Source: Notamacropus eugenii (taxonomy: Eukaryota > Chordata > Mammalia > Diprotodontia > Macropodidae). From it: DNA of 64,000 nt. The notes beneath the pieces are model-generated. The model saw only the letters and a program-made list of their open reading frames with translations, was not told the origin of the DNA and made no database searches. Positions 1 through 12,662 of this stretch are shown in pieces; positions within the stretch are counted from its first letter, which is position 1; each line of letters starts with the position of its first letter. The stretch spans positions 249,359,010-249,423,009 of the forward strand of contig NC_092877.1 in the NCBI RefSeq assembly GCF_028372415.1, written 5' to 3'. The translations under genes were made by a program, and so were the position numbers.

Positions 1-1555
1 GATATAGTTCCACAGTGGACTAAACATACCCTCCCTTTCTGAGAGTACAGAAGACCTGGAAGAAGGGGTATCATAAAAAGGGTAGGGAGACCCCAAAGAA
101 GAACTTTGCCTATTTCAATAGTTTTACCTCTCCCCTTCATCACAACTAAGGGCATTTTTACTCTGAATAAGTCAGGTTTATTATTTGCAAAAATATAAGA
201 GAATATATTATTTCCTACATAACTATGGAATTTCTTGAATAGCATTTATATTATTTTCATGAATTAACCATACCTGGAGATAGGCAGGGATTTAAGTTTG
301 TAAACTTTCTGGTTTGAAAAGAACACAAGGAAATTTGAAAACCTGGTTCAGTGCAAGGTATATAATGAATTCCACGTCAATCACATTGTATGTGACAATG
401 TAACACTAATAATTTCTATGAAAACAAATAAAAAAAGAAATCTGGAATAAGATCACAATAAAAATGTATCAGCAATACTTTGATGAAAAACACTTGAATT
501 AAGGTTCTGTACAAAGTAGAACATGTAAAATTAATATCTTCCCATTTAAAAATGTCACAGCCAATTACAACATAAATTAAGAGCCACACTGTTGTAGACA
601 ATCTTCATTCTAATTATGAGCAGAATGCTTTCTAAATGGATCCTTTCCTACTCAGAAATGTTTTGAATTAAACAGTCAAAGGATCTATTTTGATTTCCAG
701 GATGAGACAGTAGATTGGAAAAGATGCCAGAAGCACTGTCTGTCAGTATGGTGTTTTCCTCAGTAGTCTGAATTTTTTTCTCATGTCTTGAGGTTGATGT
801 TTTCCTGCCAGTAACACACCACTGTGCACCTTACTTCCATTCAAGTGCAGTCGTTCTAAAGGAAAGTTCAAGTCTCTTGTTAAAATCAGTCATATTAATA
901 TAACTAGAATATGCTTCATTTGGCATGAACTTCATTTCATTATAATCAATGGGAAAAATCTGAGGTACATATTATGTCAACTTCTATGCTTTTATGAATA
1001 AAAGTATTTGGGGACAGATCCAGAGTTGAGGCGATCAAAGATTTTATTTCTTATCCATAAGGTTTAAATTTAATTGATTCCTATTCAAAATATTTACTAT
1101 ATTGAACTTATTTCATTTAAAAAATGCACTTTATGTACTGAGTTCTGTGCTACCATATACAGGTCATCCTACTTCTAACCACATCAGGTGGGAAGTAAAG
1201 TCAGCTTTTATGTTATTTAATAGAAAGTTCTTGTGACAATCCAAAAATCATATTTCATTTCACACTTACAACATTAACATGTTGAATTAGCTACATAATT
1301 TAATTTATAAGTCTTCTGTCTAACTAGCCATGACAGGAAGACAAATATATGATAAGAGATATGTTTTTTTTTTCCCTCCTGATTACTCAAAAAGGCGTTG
1401 ATTTATAACCTGTTTCAATTTTCTCAAGGAGTGAGAGGGAATACTCAACCCAAAGTAACCCATGGATTTCATTGCTGATCATCTAGATTGCATGCTTTTG
1501 GGCTTAGTTGACAATGCTTTGAAAAACTGCAAGTCTTAAAAACCTTGAGGGAAAA
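1..1555. other. AT-rich intergenic sequence, no gene seen
   Basis: No open frame here has codon character, domain motifs or splice context. The stretch is low in CpG and rich in A/T runs, typical of marsupial intergenic DNA. No repeat family could be named with confidence. Confidence 0.6.
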
Positions 1556-1559
1556 TCTC

Positions 1560-1730
1560 TGTAAATGGGTTCTAGTTTCAGCTCTACCTCTAAAGTTTAT
1601 GTGGCTTTAAATAAGTCAGTTCTCCTCTGTGAACATCAGTTTCCTCATAGGAAAAATAAGAAATTTGAACTAGATAATTCCTAAAGTCCCTTTTAACTCA
1701 TGTAGTCTTCATGATGCTGACCTAAAACAT
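1560..1730 (+). repeat. CORE-SINE (MIR/MAR1-like), diverged
   Basis: The order of motifs matches the core of CORE-SINEs read forward: a 'tagtttcagctctacctct' block, a decayed 'tgtgactttgggcaagtca' region, then 'catcagtttcctcat' and a stretch like 'gaactagataattcctaaag'. Many substitutions show it is an old copy. The subfamily name is inferred. Confidence 0.6.
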
Positions 1731-1984
1731 TTTTGCTAGCCAATAATTATCATATGGTTCCCAATTTTCTGTAGGATAACTTTCAAATAGCTACTATAAA
1801 AAATGTCACATAAGTCTCCCTACTCCCTATCTTTCCCCTCTCCAATCTAGAATCCGTGTCATTGCTTATAGAATCTGCCTTAAGCAATGATGTGTAAACT
1901 TCATTACTTGAATCAAAATCTTCAATGGTTCCTTCCACAGAGATGGTGCTAATCATGTCTGCCTTACATTTCACATTACTCCCT

Positions 1985-2320
1985 TCACTTGGTGTTTTGT
2001 ACGAACTAGGCTACTAATACCTTCCCAAACTTGACATTCTATCTTCCAGTTTCATGCATTTGTTCAAGATATCTTCCATTGACTAAATATATTCCCCCAG
2101 TAGTTCTGCTAGAATCTAAAGCCCCTAGTGTTCCCTCCCTTCTTAAGTTTTCCTAGGAACTTTTATCTGATATCTGTTAATCCTGACAGTAAACTACCAT
2201 GCATCCTGTTTATTTGATTATACATTATATTTCCCCAGTAGAATGTAAACTTTGAAAAGTTTATGACTTGTGTTTTTTTTTTTTAATCTTTGTATATTGA
2301 GAGAGTAGAATATTGCACAT
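1985..2320 (+). repeat. L2-like LINE 3' tail
   Basis: The segment near 2230-2300 ('cccagtagaatgtaaacttt' then 'aatctttgtatattga') follows the usual L2 3' UTR order: end-of-coding C/T-rich text, 'agaatgtaagctccttgag', then 'tctttgta'. It is heavily diverged, and only the 3' part is recognisable. Confidence 0.45.
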
Positions 2321-2394
2321 TTAGGACTTGTGGAAGTTTGCTTGTTGCATGTGTCATGGTTATGTGAGGACTGAGGAGAGCATAGCAGATCTAC

Positions 2395-2560
2395 ATCTGA
2401 TCTTCAAGTTACAGTCTGGAGTTGCCTGAATCACTGGAAGATTAAGTGATTTGTTCATAATCAAAGACCCAGGATATGTAAAATATGGGGCTTTAACTCT
2501 AGGTTTCCTGACCTATGCAGGAGGCCTGTAGTGTTCCATACTGCCTCTCTAATCTATAAA
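2395..2560 (-). repeat. CORE-SINE, minus strand, diverged
   Basis: Read on the plus strand, 'gattaagtgatttgttcata' followed by 'ctctaggtttcctgac' and 'ccatactgcctctct' is the reverse complement of the SINE core, in the order expected for an antisense MIR/MAR1-type copy. Confidence 0.55.
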
Positions 2561-3422
2561 TATTAATACTACTTCCACATAATCCATACTTGCCTGATGC
2601 TTAAGTAGATAGAGGTCATCTATCTGTTATGTCATTCTGCTTTGCAAATAGTATGCTAAATAAGGAGTTACTGACTCAAATATAATTGAAGGATTATATT
2701 TTAGGGAATAATTCTCAGTCTTGACAATCTCTTATAAGGTGCATGCAAATTTGACCTCCTTTAGGGGGAAATGACATGTAGCTAGGAATTTAAGGTAGGA
2801 TTATGAAACTTTCCTTACCATACATTTTGATATCATAGTGCTTGGCTCTGATTTGGACCCCTGCTTCAACAAGTATAAGAAATAACTCCTAAATTTCATA
2901 AACGAATCCTTAAAAAATAGTGATGATTTATGTCACTCTGCTATTTAAGATCTACTAGTCTGATTTAGAGATCATGAAAAGCCATCGAGAACAGGAAGAT
3001 TCATGTTTTGGAGTCTTAGAAAAGGTATAAACATGGAAAGAAACTCAAGAGAACATCAAATAAATCTTTTCCTAAAATTACAAGGGAAAAATTATTTACA
3101 AAGAGCCTTCATAAAAAAAAAAAACAACACATCCCAAACTCTTCTTCATTATGAAAAATAAAGAGGTAAAAAAAGAGTCTGTAACTCACCCCCTTTCACC
3201 CGTTGCAAAAACATGACAAAATAAAAGAAAACAACTGGAATTAATTTTATTTAAGGAAATAGTTCGTTACTGTAAAAAATATTTAAGATAAAAGTCTAAA
3301 CTTCCCTCACTCCTCATACAACAAAGTGGTAGTATAGTTCAATACTCTCATGATTACAAGGCAAGGATGAGTTCAGCATAATGGAAATTACCTAGAGCCA
3401 GGTAAGGGTAACCTAAAATTGT
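2561..3422. other. Intergenic, nothing recognised
   Basis: AT-rich sequence with an A-run at 3113-3124. No conserved frame, RNA gene or clear repeat was recognised. Confidence 0.55.
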
Positions 3423-3501
<79 letters not shown>

Positions 3502-3558
3502 GTCTGTCTATCTGTCTATCTGTCTATCTGTCTATCTGTCTATCTGTCTATCTGTCTA

Positions 3559-3612
<54 letters not shown>

Positions 3613-3680
3613 ATCTATCATCTATCTATCTCTCTATCTCTCTGTCTGTCTATCTAACTATTTATCTATCATCTTTCTAT
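3423..3680 (+). repeat. Compound tetranucleotide microsatellite (TCTA)n/(TCTG)n
   Basis: About 17 pure TCTA units are followed by alternating TCTG/TCTA blocks, a pure TCTG block near 3559-3596, and then interrupted TCTA/TCATCTA units. The open frame across it (YLSI/CLSV repeats) is only the repeat translated and is not a gene. Confidence 0.95.
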
Positions 3681-3689
3681 CTTCTCTCT

Positions 3690-6350
3690 ATCTTTGTATC
3701 TGTAATGTTGAAGGTCATCTTGTCCTTCGTTGCTGATGCAGACTGTGATCCTGACTGCAGAGGCTTTAGGACTATTTTTATTTATGTTAGACATACATTT
3801 CAAGTCATCACAAAGTTTTAAATGAAAAGATGACAACTATTGTCTTTATATTCCTTAGCAGGAAAAGGTGGAGAGGATGAGAATTTTTTTTGTTCGTATC
3901 TTGGAAAAGTGGTAGAGTAATAAAAAATGATTTAATTGGACTTTGCTTTTGAAAATACTTCCTTAAACAAGTTCAGAATAATGCTTCCATTACTTGGCTG
4001 TTAAGCAAATCACAAATAAAACAATCTCAATGTTCTCCTTAAGAATTTTGAAATGTTATATTGAATTTTATTCTTTAATAGGCTAAAACTATATTTTTCA
4101 TCTTCAACTTCTAAAAAGAAATGGGTCAGTAAATATTCAAAATACAACTGATTTTTTTTTAAAATGTGATTATTACTAAGATTTAGTTTTTTTTGATTGC
4201 ACCAACAGGACAATATTTTCTTAATATAGATAACTAGAAAATGTCAAAGTTCCCAACATAATATGGGAATGTGAATAAAATATATGTGTTGGAGAATAAT
4301 AATTGTTGAACATTACAGTGTTCTATGATATTTAGAAATGCACACTAGCACATAAACATGCATATTACAGACATGTATGGTTTTCTGATTAAAATATCCA
4401 TTTTATTAGATATGATCTTGATAAAATTGAATGTCAGGTGAAGTAATCTTTCTAACATAGTTGAGATGCTTCACTAATTTAATTTCTTATCAAAGACTTC
4501 ATATGTATTCATTTGGTTTCTTGTTACCTGAAATGTGATAAAGATTTTCTACTTTACTCCACTCTTTGTATGTCTGTGTACATACATATGTATGTGTGTA
4601 TGTATGTCTTATATAATATGCATACACGCATACATAGATATATCCGTATGTGTGAAAGGACACTAAAAAATCAAATGAGAGTGCTATATACAAGAATCAG
4701 AAAAATAATTAATATCTTAACATATAAGGTATAGCACACTACTTATTTAATAGACTCCTTGATAACTAGAATGGAAGAAATAAATGCTAATCGCTGAGAA
4801 AAAAATTGAAAGAGAAGAAATTAAAAATACTGAAAAAAATGAAAGAAAATATAGTATATCTTACTGTAAAAATAACTGATTGAAAATAGATTGAGAGATT
4901 TGTTTTAAATCATTGAACAACTTTGTGTGTACACTTGTAAAATCCTAGAAGTAGATAGTTCAAAAAATCATGAAGGAAAAGTATACTGTTCTCTTTGAAC
5001 CAGAATGAAAGGTGGAAATAAAATGAATCTACTTGTCACCTCCTGAATGATAGTTCCATACCAGAAAAAAAAAAAAGCAACCTCAGGAATATCATGGATA
5101 AAATCCATAGCTTTCAGATTAAAGACAACTAAAAACTGTCAAGAAGAAATCATCAAAGTACTAAGGAGTTATGAGTTGAATATGATAAGATTTAATGACC
5201 CCAAATAAAGAAGTGGAGAGTTAGAATAAACTATTTCAAAAACACAAAGAGCATAGATTTACAACAAATAATTACTGACTCAGAAAGAAAAACACTGAAT
5301 TTCATATGAAAGGGATAAAGATGAAGCATTTGTGAGGTACAGAAATTCAAAGTGTTCCTACTGAAAAAACTGAAACAAGTAATAACTTTAAAATGTGTAC
5401 TTAGTAAACAAGAGAAACAAACAAAAATGAATGTCATATACAATTGAGATAGCATAAAAGAAAAAGAAATCTGAAGCATTTTCAGTCTAATAAAGAGAGA
5501 TAAATGGGTCTCCTGACCTAAAACCTCAAAGGTAAATAAAGGATTGAAATGAGACACAAGATCAGCAAGCGTTTTCATTATGTTTTATCAACTTTAAAAG
5601 AGAAACAAAAATGGAGGAGGAAAAGAGATATAGGGGAAAAGCCGGGGCATATAAAAATGAGGTATGAATAAACTATATGAAATAAAAACTGGCAATTACA
5701 AGAAATGTGGAATTAAAATTGTTACATAATAATACATTTTATAAAGTGTGAAACAATTAAATTAGACTACATTTGGTCGTTGTTTTGACTTTGAGGTAAA
5801 TTTTCCTTTAATCTATTTTGCTTAAAAGAAAGGAAACATCTAGTCCAAATTATCCCACAGGTCAAAGAAAAAAAAATCTTTTCTAAAACATAGGAGGAAA
5901 ATTTTTCCTTGAAAACTCCAAGTAAAGAGGATGTCAGAGGAACTCTGTTATATTTTTTGAATAGCTTTGTTACGAAACAACGTTGTTTGTTTTTCTCCAC
6001 ATCAAACCTAAAGTTTTATTTTTGTGAATCCTACCCATTGTTTCTAGTTTTGTCCTCAGAGATCAAGCAGGAGTCAATTCTTTCTTCCACTTACAAGTCT
6101 TTCGTATTCTTGAGGAAAAAATTCATGTCTGTTTCTTTTAGAGACTTCTCCTTTCCATTTTATATGTACAAAATTTTTTCAACTATTTAAAGATTAGTTA
6201 TACTTTGAGATATGGCAGAAGAGAAGGGAGAGTAGAATTTAGGATAAAAATTCGCATTAGCGTTTTCTAAAATACTGTAGTACTTAGGAAATATTCTTGT
6301 GACCCTCTACAAAAAACTTAACTTTCAAATGTGTACGATGTACCTCTTAA
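3690..6350. other. Long AT-rich intergenic stretch with a small TATG/CATA patch
   Basis: No gene features. A degenerate TATG/CATA tract lies at about 4565-4640. Short open frames near 5231-5578 (minus) and 5909-6190 (plus) are phenylalanine/serine- or lysine-rich chance frames in AT-rich DNA, without start context, domain or homology signal. Confidence 0.6.
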
Positions 6351-6354
6351 GAGT

Positions 6355-6490
6355 AATGCATATGTATATGTGTGTGTGCGTGCGTGTGTGTATACACATA
6401 CATATATATATATAATATGTATATGTAATAATGTATAATATGTATATATGTATATATAATATATATGTAATATATATAATATGTATATGA
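6355..6490 (+). repeat. Microsatellite (TG/TA)n, imperfect
   Basis: TATG, TGTGCG and TATATA units alternate, ending in ATATAT/TATGTA motifs. Purine-pyrimidine alternation is almost continuous. Confidence 0.85.
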
Positions 6491-6649
6491 GTTCTAACGT
6501 GCATAAACTAGTAGGAATTTTCACAGAAGTTGTTCCCTAAAAATACTGAAACTCACTGTTCTGGAAAACTAACGACAAAAAGCATTAATCAATGAAAATT
6601 TTATTTGTAATCTAAATTTATGATTCAATATGAATAGATTTATCAATCA

Positions 6650-6850
6650 TATGAACTGAATGCTGTACCAGGAATCAGCAGATGAGAGAATTAGTCCTGG
6701 CTCTGCAAGTCATGTGATAATGTCATATGTGACCTTGGGGAAGTTGACTAATTTTTCTGAACTTAAATTGCATCATCTGTTACATGAAGAATTAGTGCAT
6801 TAGGTAATATGCGAGATCCTTTTCAAATCTAAACTCTCATGACCTCCTAG
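6650..6850 (+). repeat. CORE-SINE (MAR1-like)
   Basis: Forward motifs 'agtcctggctctgcaagtca', 'tgtgaccttggggaagttga', 'cttaaattgcatcatctgtt' and the tail 'gagatccttttcaaatctaa' match the order in marsupial CORE-SINEs, including the 'ccttccagctctaaa'-like tail. Confidence 0.7.
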
Positions 6851-7920
6851 GAAAAACCAGTCATTTTAAACAAATGTGTGTACATTCAGGGAAAGAAGAA
6901 GATAAATTAGTTTGTCACCTGAATGGATGGGGTGTGGCAATGATAGATCACTCGGGTTATGTTGAGTTCTAGAGAAAATTTATACCTCACAATCCATGAC
7001 TGTTGACAGCAAATTAATGACATCGTGGCCTTAAAGTACTTATAAAAATGTTTTGTATATGAGCCTTTTGTATGTCCTATCATCCTCAGGTTATTGTGCC
7101 CTGTAGTTCTCTGCATTGTTGATAAAATTTCTCCAGGTTTAGGACCACCTCCATTTTTACATTGCTTCTTTGTCAAAACACTCCATAAAACTAAATAGCA
7201 AATCATAAATGCCTTCCATGGAGACTAGATGGACAAACTGTGGAAAACAATTTTTCTCTAACCTACCTGACCATCTGACTGGTTTGTAATAAATTCATTC
7301 AATCATATAGCTTTAGTAAGATTATAGTTTTCAGACTGTCTCCCTTTCGGTCCTAGACTCGAATTCCAAAGCCCACTCAAAGGCCTTGTCCTAATATAGG
7401 CAAGTACAGCTCTATCAAGCAGCCTATTCCTAAACTTATCCCTGTACTGGTGCCACACTGGTGTCACTGGTGCCATATATTCCACACTGGTTCCAACCAC
7501 AGAATGGACATGGTGTTATCTTTAGCCTTTCAGCTAATGAGTCCAAAACTCTCTAGCCTACACCATCCAACAAACTTTGGTCCTTGGTAGTAGAAAATAG
7601 AAGCATGTGCAGCAAAATCCCAAGAACAAAGGGCCATTGAATAGGACAAGTTCCGTTAATTGACATTTTTAGCTGTGGCCATGAATAAAATTCTCTTTTA
7701 AAATCAAATTAAAGAATGGAAGAAACTTAAAGGTGATCTAGGCCAGGTATTCTTAATTTGAGGTTCATAATCTATAATTTTTAGTATGTCTGTAAAAAAA
7801 ATCATTACTTCAATATTATTCATTTCCTGAGTTATTCAGCTGACTTTATTTTATACATTTAAACACATTATTGGAAGAATTTGTCCATAAAGTTACTCAG
7901 AGTGCCAAAGTGATGTAACA
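6851..7920. other. Intergenic, unclassified
   Basis: No coding signal. A short locally repetitive patch at about 7445-7495 repeats 'cactggtgcca'-type words three times. A clear element assignment was not possible. Confidence 0.5.
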
Positions 7921-7924
7921 TAGT

Positions 7925-8060
7925 GTAACATAAAACAAATCTAAGAATTCATAACCTAATCCAACCTCATTATTTTATAGATGAGCACACTGAAGCCCAC
8001 AAGCATAAAATAGTTTCCAAGTTTTTACAAGTAATATTATACAAGCCGAAAATAACTTCC
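7925..8060 (-). repeat. CORE-SINE fragment, minus strand
   Basis: Plus-strand text 'tccaacctcattattttata' then 'gatgagcacactgaagccca' is the reverse complement of the 'ctcagtttcctcatctgtaaaatgag' core. Diverged and truncated. Confidence 0.55.
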
Positions 8061-8735
8061 TTTTCTTTTTGAACAGGGTCATATTCTTCAGATCTGAATT
8101 TATTGAGATATACAGGATTTGGGACACTTATAATTTGGTTAATCTGATTGCTTATACTGATTGTTTTTGTAATGTTGAACGGTCTTTGGATCCTAGTATA
8201 AATCTAGTCTGGTCATTATGACTTCCTGTATTAATTACCGCTATTTATTTGATAGAATTTTTAAAAATATTTTTGAATAAAAATGCATTACTTGATACTA
8301 AACTATATTCCTCCTTTGATTTATCCTTCCCTGGTTGAAGTATTAGAACAATACTTTTTTTCCTTAAACAGAGTTGGTAAAGTTTTTTTTTTCCTCAATT
8401 ATGATTGTAATTTCTGTAATGTTAATTTTTTAAAGTTTATTAGCCTTATACTCTTCCTTTGATCTGCAAAATATACTAGAAATAAGGGGGAATTAAATCA
8501 TCTGCCCCACCTTATAATTCCCTATTAATTAGACAGGACAGTTGCCCTATTCAATTACAATCTTCTTAACTAAGGGACCTCCTGCCTCCTTTTCTGAAAC
8601 ATTATATATAACCCTACATAAGTCAACCTCCAAGAGAGGAAGAAAAATATGATTTTATAGTAAACTGAAAATTATTAATAGGATGATACCATGGATTATT
8701 CACATTGTCAAAGTCTATGTTCCAAATTTTTAAGG
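8061..8735. other. Intergenic, unclassified
   Basis: AT-rich with several T-runs. A less AT-rich patch at about 8460-8640 may be an old repeat but carries no named motif. Confidence 0.5.
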
Positions 8736-8739
8736 AAGC

Positions 8740-8890
8740 ATAAGATAGTAGCCTTCATGTTCACGAAGAACTGGGTTCAAGTCCTGCCTCTGAAACATAG
8801 GAGATGTGTGAACGTGGAAGAAAATTCTAGATTCAATGCCTCAGGCAGCTCTTTAAAAATGTACTCTATATGTATGAGACTGTGAATGTA
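8740..8890 (+). repeat. SINE fragment (tRNA/CORE type)
   Basis: 'gaactgggttcaagtcctgc' followed by 'ctctgaaacat' and 'aatgcctcaggcagctcttt' has the B-box-like GGTTCAAGTCC and the order of a marsupial SINE. The middle is decayed. Confidence 0.6.
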
Positions 8891-9369
8891 AAATATTTAC
8901 AAATCTTAAAACTCTTTACTCATATGAACTTTTATGACTTGATTATTTGTTATCCACAGCAATGAAACCTTAAGTTCAAAAAAAAAATTCTAAAGTGTGG
9001 TATATTAGGGTAAATGTTACCAGTCTCACTAGTGAGAATGAAAAATAACTAAAGGTATATGTTTGCTTAAACTGATTATTGAGAAAAGATGAGCTGTGTG
9101 AAATATTAATGGAGGGAAAATCACAAACTACATTAAGACCACTAAAATAGACTTTATTGCATTTTCCATATTCTCACAGTTGCACTTTGATCAAATCATC
9201 ATATTTGCATTAGAGTTACATTTTTTGCTTCATACAGCATATGGTATTGAGTTAAAATATTTAGATAACTGACTAGAATTCCATTTCTGAAGTTTCACAT
9301 AGTATTCCACAAACACAGAAAAATCTGCCTTTTCTCTGAAATTCATGTTATGGGCTTATATTTTATAAA

Positions 9370-9430
9370 TACATATGTGCATATACATACACATATATGT
9401 ATGTGTATATATGTAGATAGATAGATAGTC
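9370..9430 (+). repeat. Microsatellite (CATA/TATG, GATA)
   Basis: An imperfect CATA/TATG run ends in four GATA units. Confidence 0.8.
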
Positions 9431-9629
9431 TTGTATTCCCATTAATTCTTTCCCTTTGTAGAAATTATTTAATTAAATTATTCAAAGGTGTGTAGAATTT
9501 TTGTAGCATCAATATGGTTTTGCCAACAAGTAAGTATAGACATGAGTGATTTAAACGCTTTGTCAAATGTTGGTCATAGAATCTGTGCTACTCATGTCAG
9601 GAGTAGGCTATCTTTATTGTTGATCAAAT

Positions 9630-9775
9630 CATATTTTGAGCTGGAAGAGAGAAGATGAGAGAACTAAGGCATAGAAAGATTAAGTGACTTGACTATTGTG
9701 ATACAACTGACAAATGCCTGAGACAGGTCTGAACTAGTATCATCTTCTTAGAAAAAACTCGGTTATAAAGCCACT
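9630..9775 (-). repeat. CORE-SINE, minus strand
   Basis: 'gagaactaaggcatagaaag', 'attaagtgacttgactattg' and 'acaggtctgaacta' are reverse-complement core motifs in the expected order. Confidence 0.65.
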
Positions 9776-10089
9776 AGCATCATTGACTGAATTTTGTCTG
9801 ATTAATGTGTTCTGATAATTGAAACTAACAATTTTATAAATCTAGATAGTCAATGTAAGTAAGTGGTTTCCATACATTTCTTCATTAATCAAATAATTAA
9901 ACATAGAAAGTCTATGAGTCATAAAATTTGAGGGGGGAAAAGCTCCTAAGATGAACACTGAAATTATCAGAATAAAGCAAGCAGAAATAAGGAACATTGT
10001 GGACCAAGATGGGAGAGATCAGCATTTAAATTTTTGTAGCTAAATTTCAAGATTCTGAATTTCAAGGGATCTTTGGTTTAGAATCCTGA

Positions 10090-10290
10090 ATTCCTTTGGT
10101 TGTTGTTGTTTAGTGTATTTTCAGTCTTGCTCAACTCTTTGCAAGCTTTTTTTGAGGTATTCCTTGCAAAGATACTGGACTATTTTGCTCGTAGTCTTCT
10201 AAGGCCAAATTTTGACTCAAGACTTCCTGACTCCACATCTGGTACCTTAACCACTGTGCCATCTCATTGCCTTCTCATTTCCTTACTCTT
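10090..10290 (-). repeat. Marsupial SINE, minus strand (GTTGTTGTT-headed type)
   Basis: The copy starts with a 'ttgttgttgttta' run, then 'cagtcttgctcaactctttg', 'ttgcaaagatactggactat', and ends with 'cttcctgactccacatctgg' and 'ccactgtgccatctcattgc'. This is the antisense order of a long marsupial SINE whose tRNA-like head is at the right end. Confidence 0.65.
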
Positions 10291-10499
10291 GCCTAAATAA
10301 CACTAATTTGTACTCAGATTGTAACATTGTACTAATTAAGTTTATTCCATATACATTAAAGATTTAATGGGGTGTGATCGCTGTACTACAGTTTCTCAGA
10401 GCCACAGGTGAAAACTGAAAGCCAGTTAGATACCAAATGCATATGATCACTCCTGAAAAAGGCTTGATAAGCACTCATACCACAGATGGTGGTCTTTCT

Positions 10500-11290
10500 T
10501 GAGCATTCTATACATGGGGTGTGTGGGATGTTATTTTATTTAGGCCTTAATGAATAAATAGGATTTCAAAATACTAACACATGCATATATTAGTATACAC
10601 ATATATATGTGAGCGTATGTATCCATGTGTGTGTGTATGTGTGTGGGGGTAATACAGGTGTTGGAAAGAAGAGCAGCCAAGGAATGAAGTGGAAGATCAT
10701 AGAACATGGATTGTTTAGTTAAAAGATAGAGTATATAGATAGAAATATCATATCACAAAACTGGTCGTTTAATTGTTCTGGAAACGTACAGAAATTCAAA
10801 TGAATTTTATTTGGTCATAGTGGGGAACCATGAAGGGATTTTGAGAAGAAGCTGGCAGCAATAGTATTATTTTTGAATTGAATACATGAAGATAAGGAAG
10901 TAGGAAGTTTGATAAGAAATGATCACAGGAGTTCAAGTGAGTGGGATGTATGTGCTTTGAACATTACAGGAAAAATGGAGAGTCATTGAGACATGCTATA
11001 TGATGGATTTTAGAAATATTAGGAAGGTAAAAATTAACAAGATAGTTGATAGGGTATAAGAAAAGGGGAGACTGAAAGAGAGAAAAAATCAGATATCAGC
11101 AAATATTTTTTTAATATAAAAGACTAGATGAATAATACTGGTAATAATAGATATAAAAATGTCAGAGGGAAGAGCAGAATTTTAGGGCAAGATAAGTTTG
11201 ATTTGTACATGTTAAAAATTAAGGTGCTGTTCAGTCTTCAGGGAAGATCACATAGCAAAAATTAGGATATAAAACCTAGGAGAAAAATCA
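10500..11290 (-). repeat. L2-like LINE fragment, minus strand
   Basis: Plus-strand text reads like antisense L2: 'aggccttaatgaataaatag' at about 10540, 'gtggggaaccatgaagggat' and 'agaagaagctggcagcaa' near 10820-10860, 'gtacatgttaaaaattaagg' near 11205-11225, and 'gaagatcacatagc' at 11243. The order agrees with the reverse of the L2 coding 3' half. A microsatellite at about 10585-10645 interrupts it. Confidence 0.6.
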
Positions 11291-11329
11291 AGACTGAAAA
11301 TATAAATTTGGGGGTTAGCTGAATAGAGG

Positions 11330-11333
<4 letters not shown>

Positions 11334-11428
<95 letters not shown>

Positions 11429-11523
11429 GAGAGACAGATAGAGAGACAGAGAGACAGAGACAGAGACAGACAGAGACAGACAGAGAGACAGAGAGAGACA
11501 GAGAGAGAGACAGAGAGAGAGAC

Positions 11524-11554
<31 letters not shown>

Positions 11555-11705
11555 CAGAGGCAGACAGACAGAAAGACAGAGACAGAGGCAGACAGACAGA
11601 AAGACAGAGACAGAGACAGAGAGAGACAGAGACAGAAAGAGACAGACAGAGAGAGAGACACAAAGAGAAATGAAAGCAGAGAGAGAGGAGAGGAGAAGAG
11701 AGGAG
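11334..11705 (+). repeat. Polypurine microsatellite (GA)n/(GACAGA)n
   Basis: About 370 bp is almost purely purine on the plus strand. A pure GA block at the left gives way to GAGACA/GACAGA variants. Serine/leucine-repeat frames on the minus strand are translation of the repeat only. Confidence 0.95.
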
Positions 11706-11944
11706 AAAGAGAAAAGTCAAAAATAAAATCTCAAATCCTAGGGAAAACTAAACTGTCAAAATAAAAAGGCGGAAGAAAGAGTAGAACAAAAATGTAGTGT
11801 CTTGAAAAGCAAGGGATGAAAGAAGGAAGTGATGATGAAATCTGTCAAATACTATAGAGATTAAGGAAGTAGAAGTGGCAAGCTTAAGGAATTTAATGAT
11901 TTAGTTAGCTTTGAGAGACAACAGTTCATGAAAGTGTAAGCAGA

Positions 11945-12100
11945 TTATACTATCATAGATTCTGAGCTGAAGGGACCTCAGAGGACAAACAAGTTCAACT
12001 TTCTAATTTTGCAGATGATGAAACTAGGGCCCAGGGAGATTAAGTGACTTACTTGGTAGTGGATTTGGAGATTAAGCCCAAGGTATTCATTGAGAAGGGA
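11945..12100 (-). repeat. CORE-SINE (MAR1-like), minus strand
   Basis: 'atcatagattctgagctgaa', 'gggacctcagagga', 'tttgcagatgatgaaactag' and 'gattaagtgacttacttggt' are the reverse complement of the MAR1-type core and tail, in order. Confidence 0.75.
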
Positions 12101-12404
12101 ATATCTTGTTAAGGAATTATTTATTTGATTGTTTTCACCCAAAATTTCAATGATAAAAAGGAAGACATAGATAAGGTAACCTTATTGACTCCTACAGGAT
12201 AGAAAAGTGAAACAAATTTTCCTTTGTGGAAGAAGAAAACTGAGTATGTTTTCAATAATATAAACAGAAACCGTTTTGAAGAATTTCATTATTATACTAC
12301 AAAACATTGGACCAATGTGCAATTGTAACAATATTTCTGCAGAATTTTTGGAGTTAGACAGTTAGAAGGAATTAACTAATGGAAAATGGTAACAGAGAAG
12401 GAAA

Positions 12405-12662
12405 TCCTCATTTATTAAAGACCTACTACATGCCAGGCACTGGCTAAGTACTTTAGAAATATTTTCTTCTTTGACATTTATGAAAACCTTTGAGGTATGC
12501 ACTGGTATTACCATTTTAGAGTTGATGAAACTGAGAGACAGAAGTTAAGTGACTTGCCCAAGTTCACATAGCTAATTTTTTTCTGAAGTAGGATTTGAAC
12601 TCAGATTTTATGGACTCTGGCCCCAGAACACTATCCACTACACCATCTAGCTGCTCTATAAT
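12405..12662 (-). repeat. Near full-length CORE-SINE, minus strand
   Basis: The most complete old SINE in the window. The left end is the LINE-like tail ('tttattaaagacctactaca', 'tgccaggcactggctaagta'). The core follows ('gttgatgaaactgagagaca', 'taagtgacttgcccaagttc'). The right end is the tRNA-like head ('ggatttgaactcagatttta', 'ctatccactacaccatctag'). About 258 bp. Confidence 0.85.

Noticed and set aside
3423..3680. CRISPR-like array
   Set aside because: It is a tetranucleotide microsatellite without spacers, and the genome is mammalian.
5231..5578. 115-codon minus-strand frame
   Set aside because: Phe/Ser/Leu-rich chance frame in A-rich DNA; no motif.
11248..11720. Serine/leucine-repeat open frames of 137 and 152 codons
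   Set aside because: They are translations of the GA/GACA microsatellite on the minus strand, with no other sequence character.
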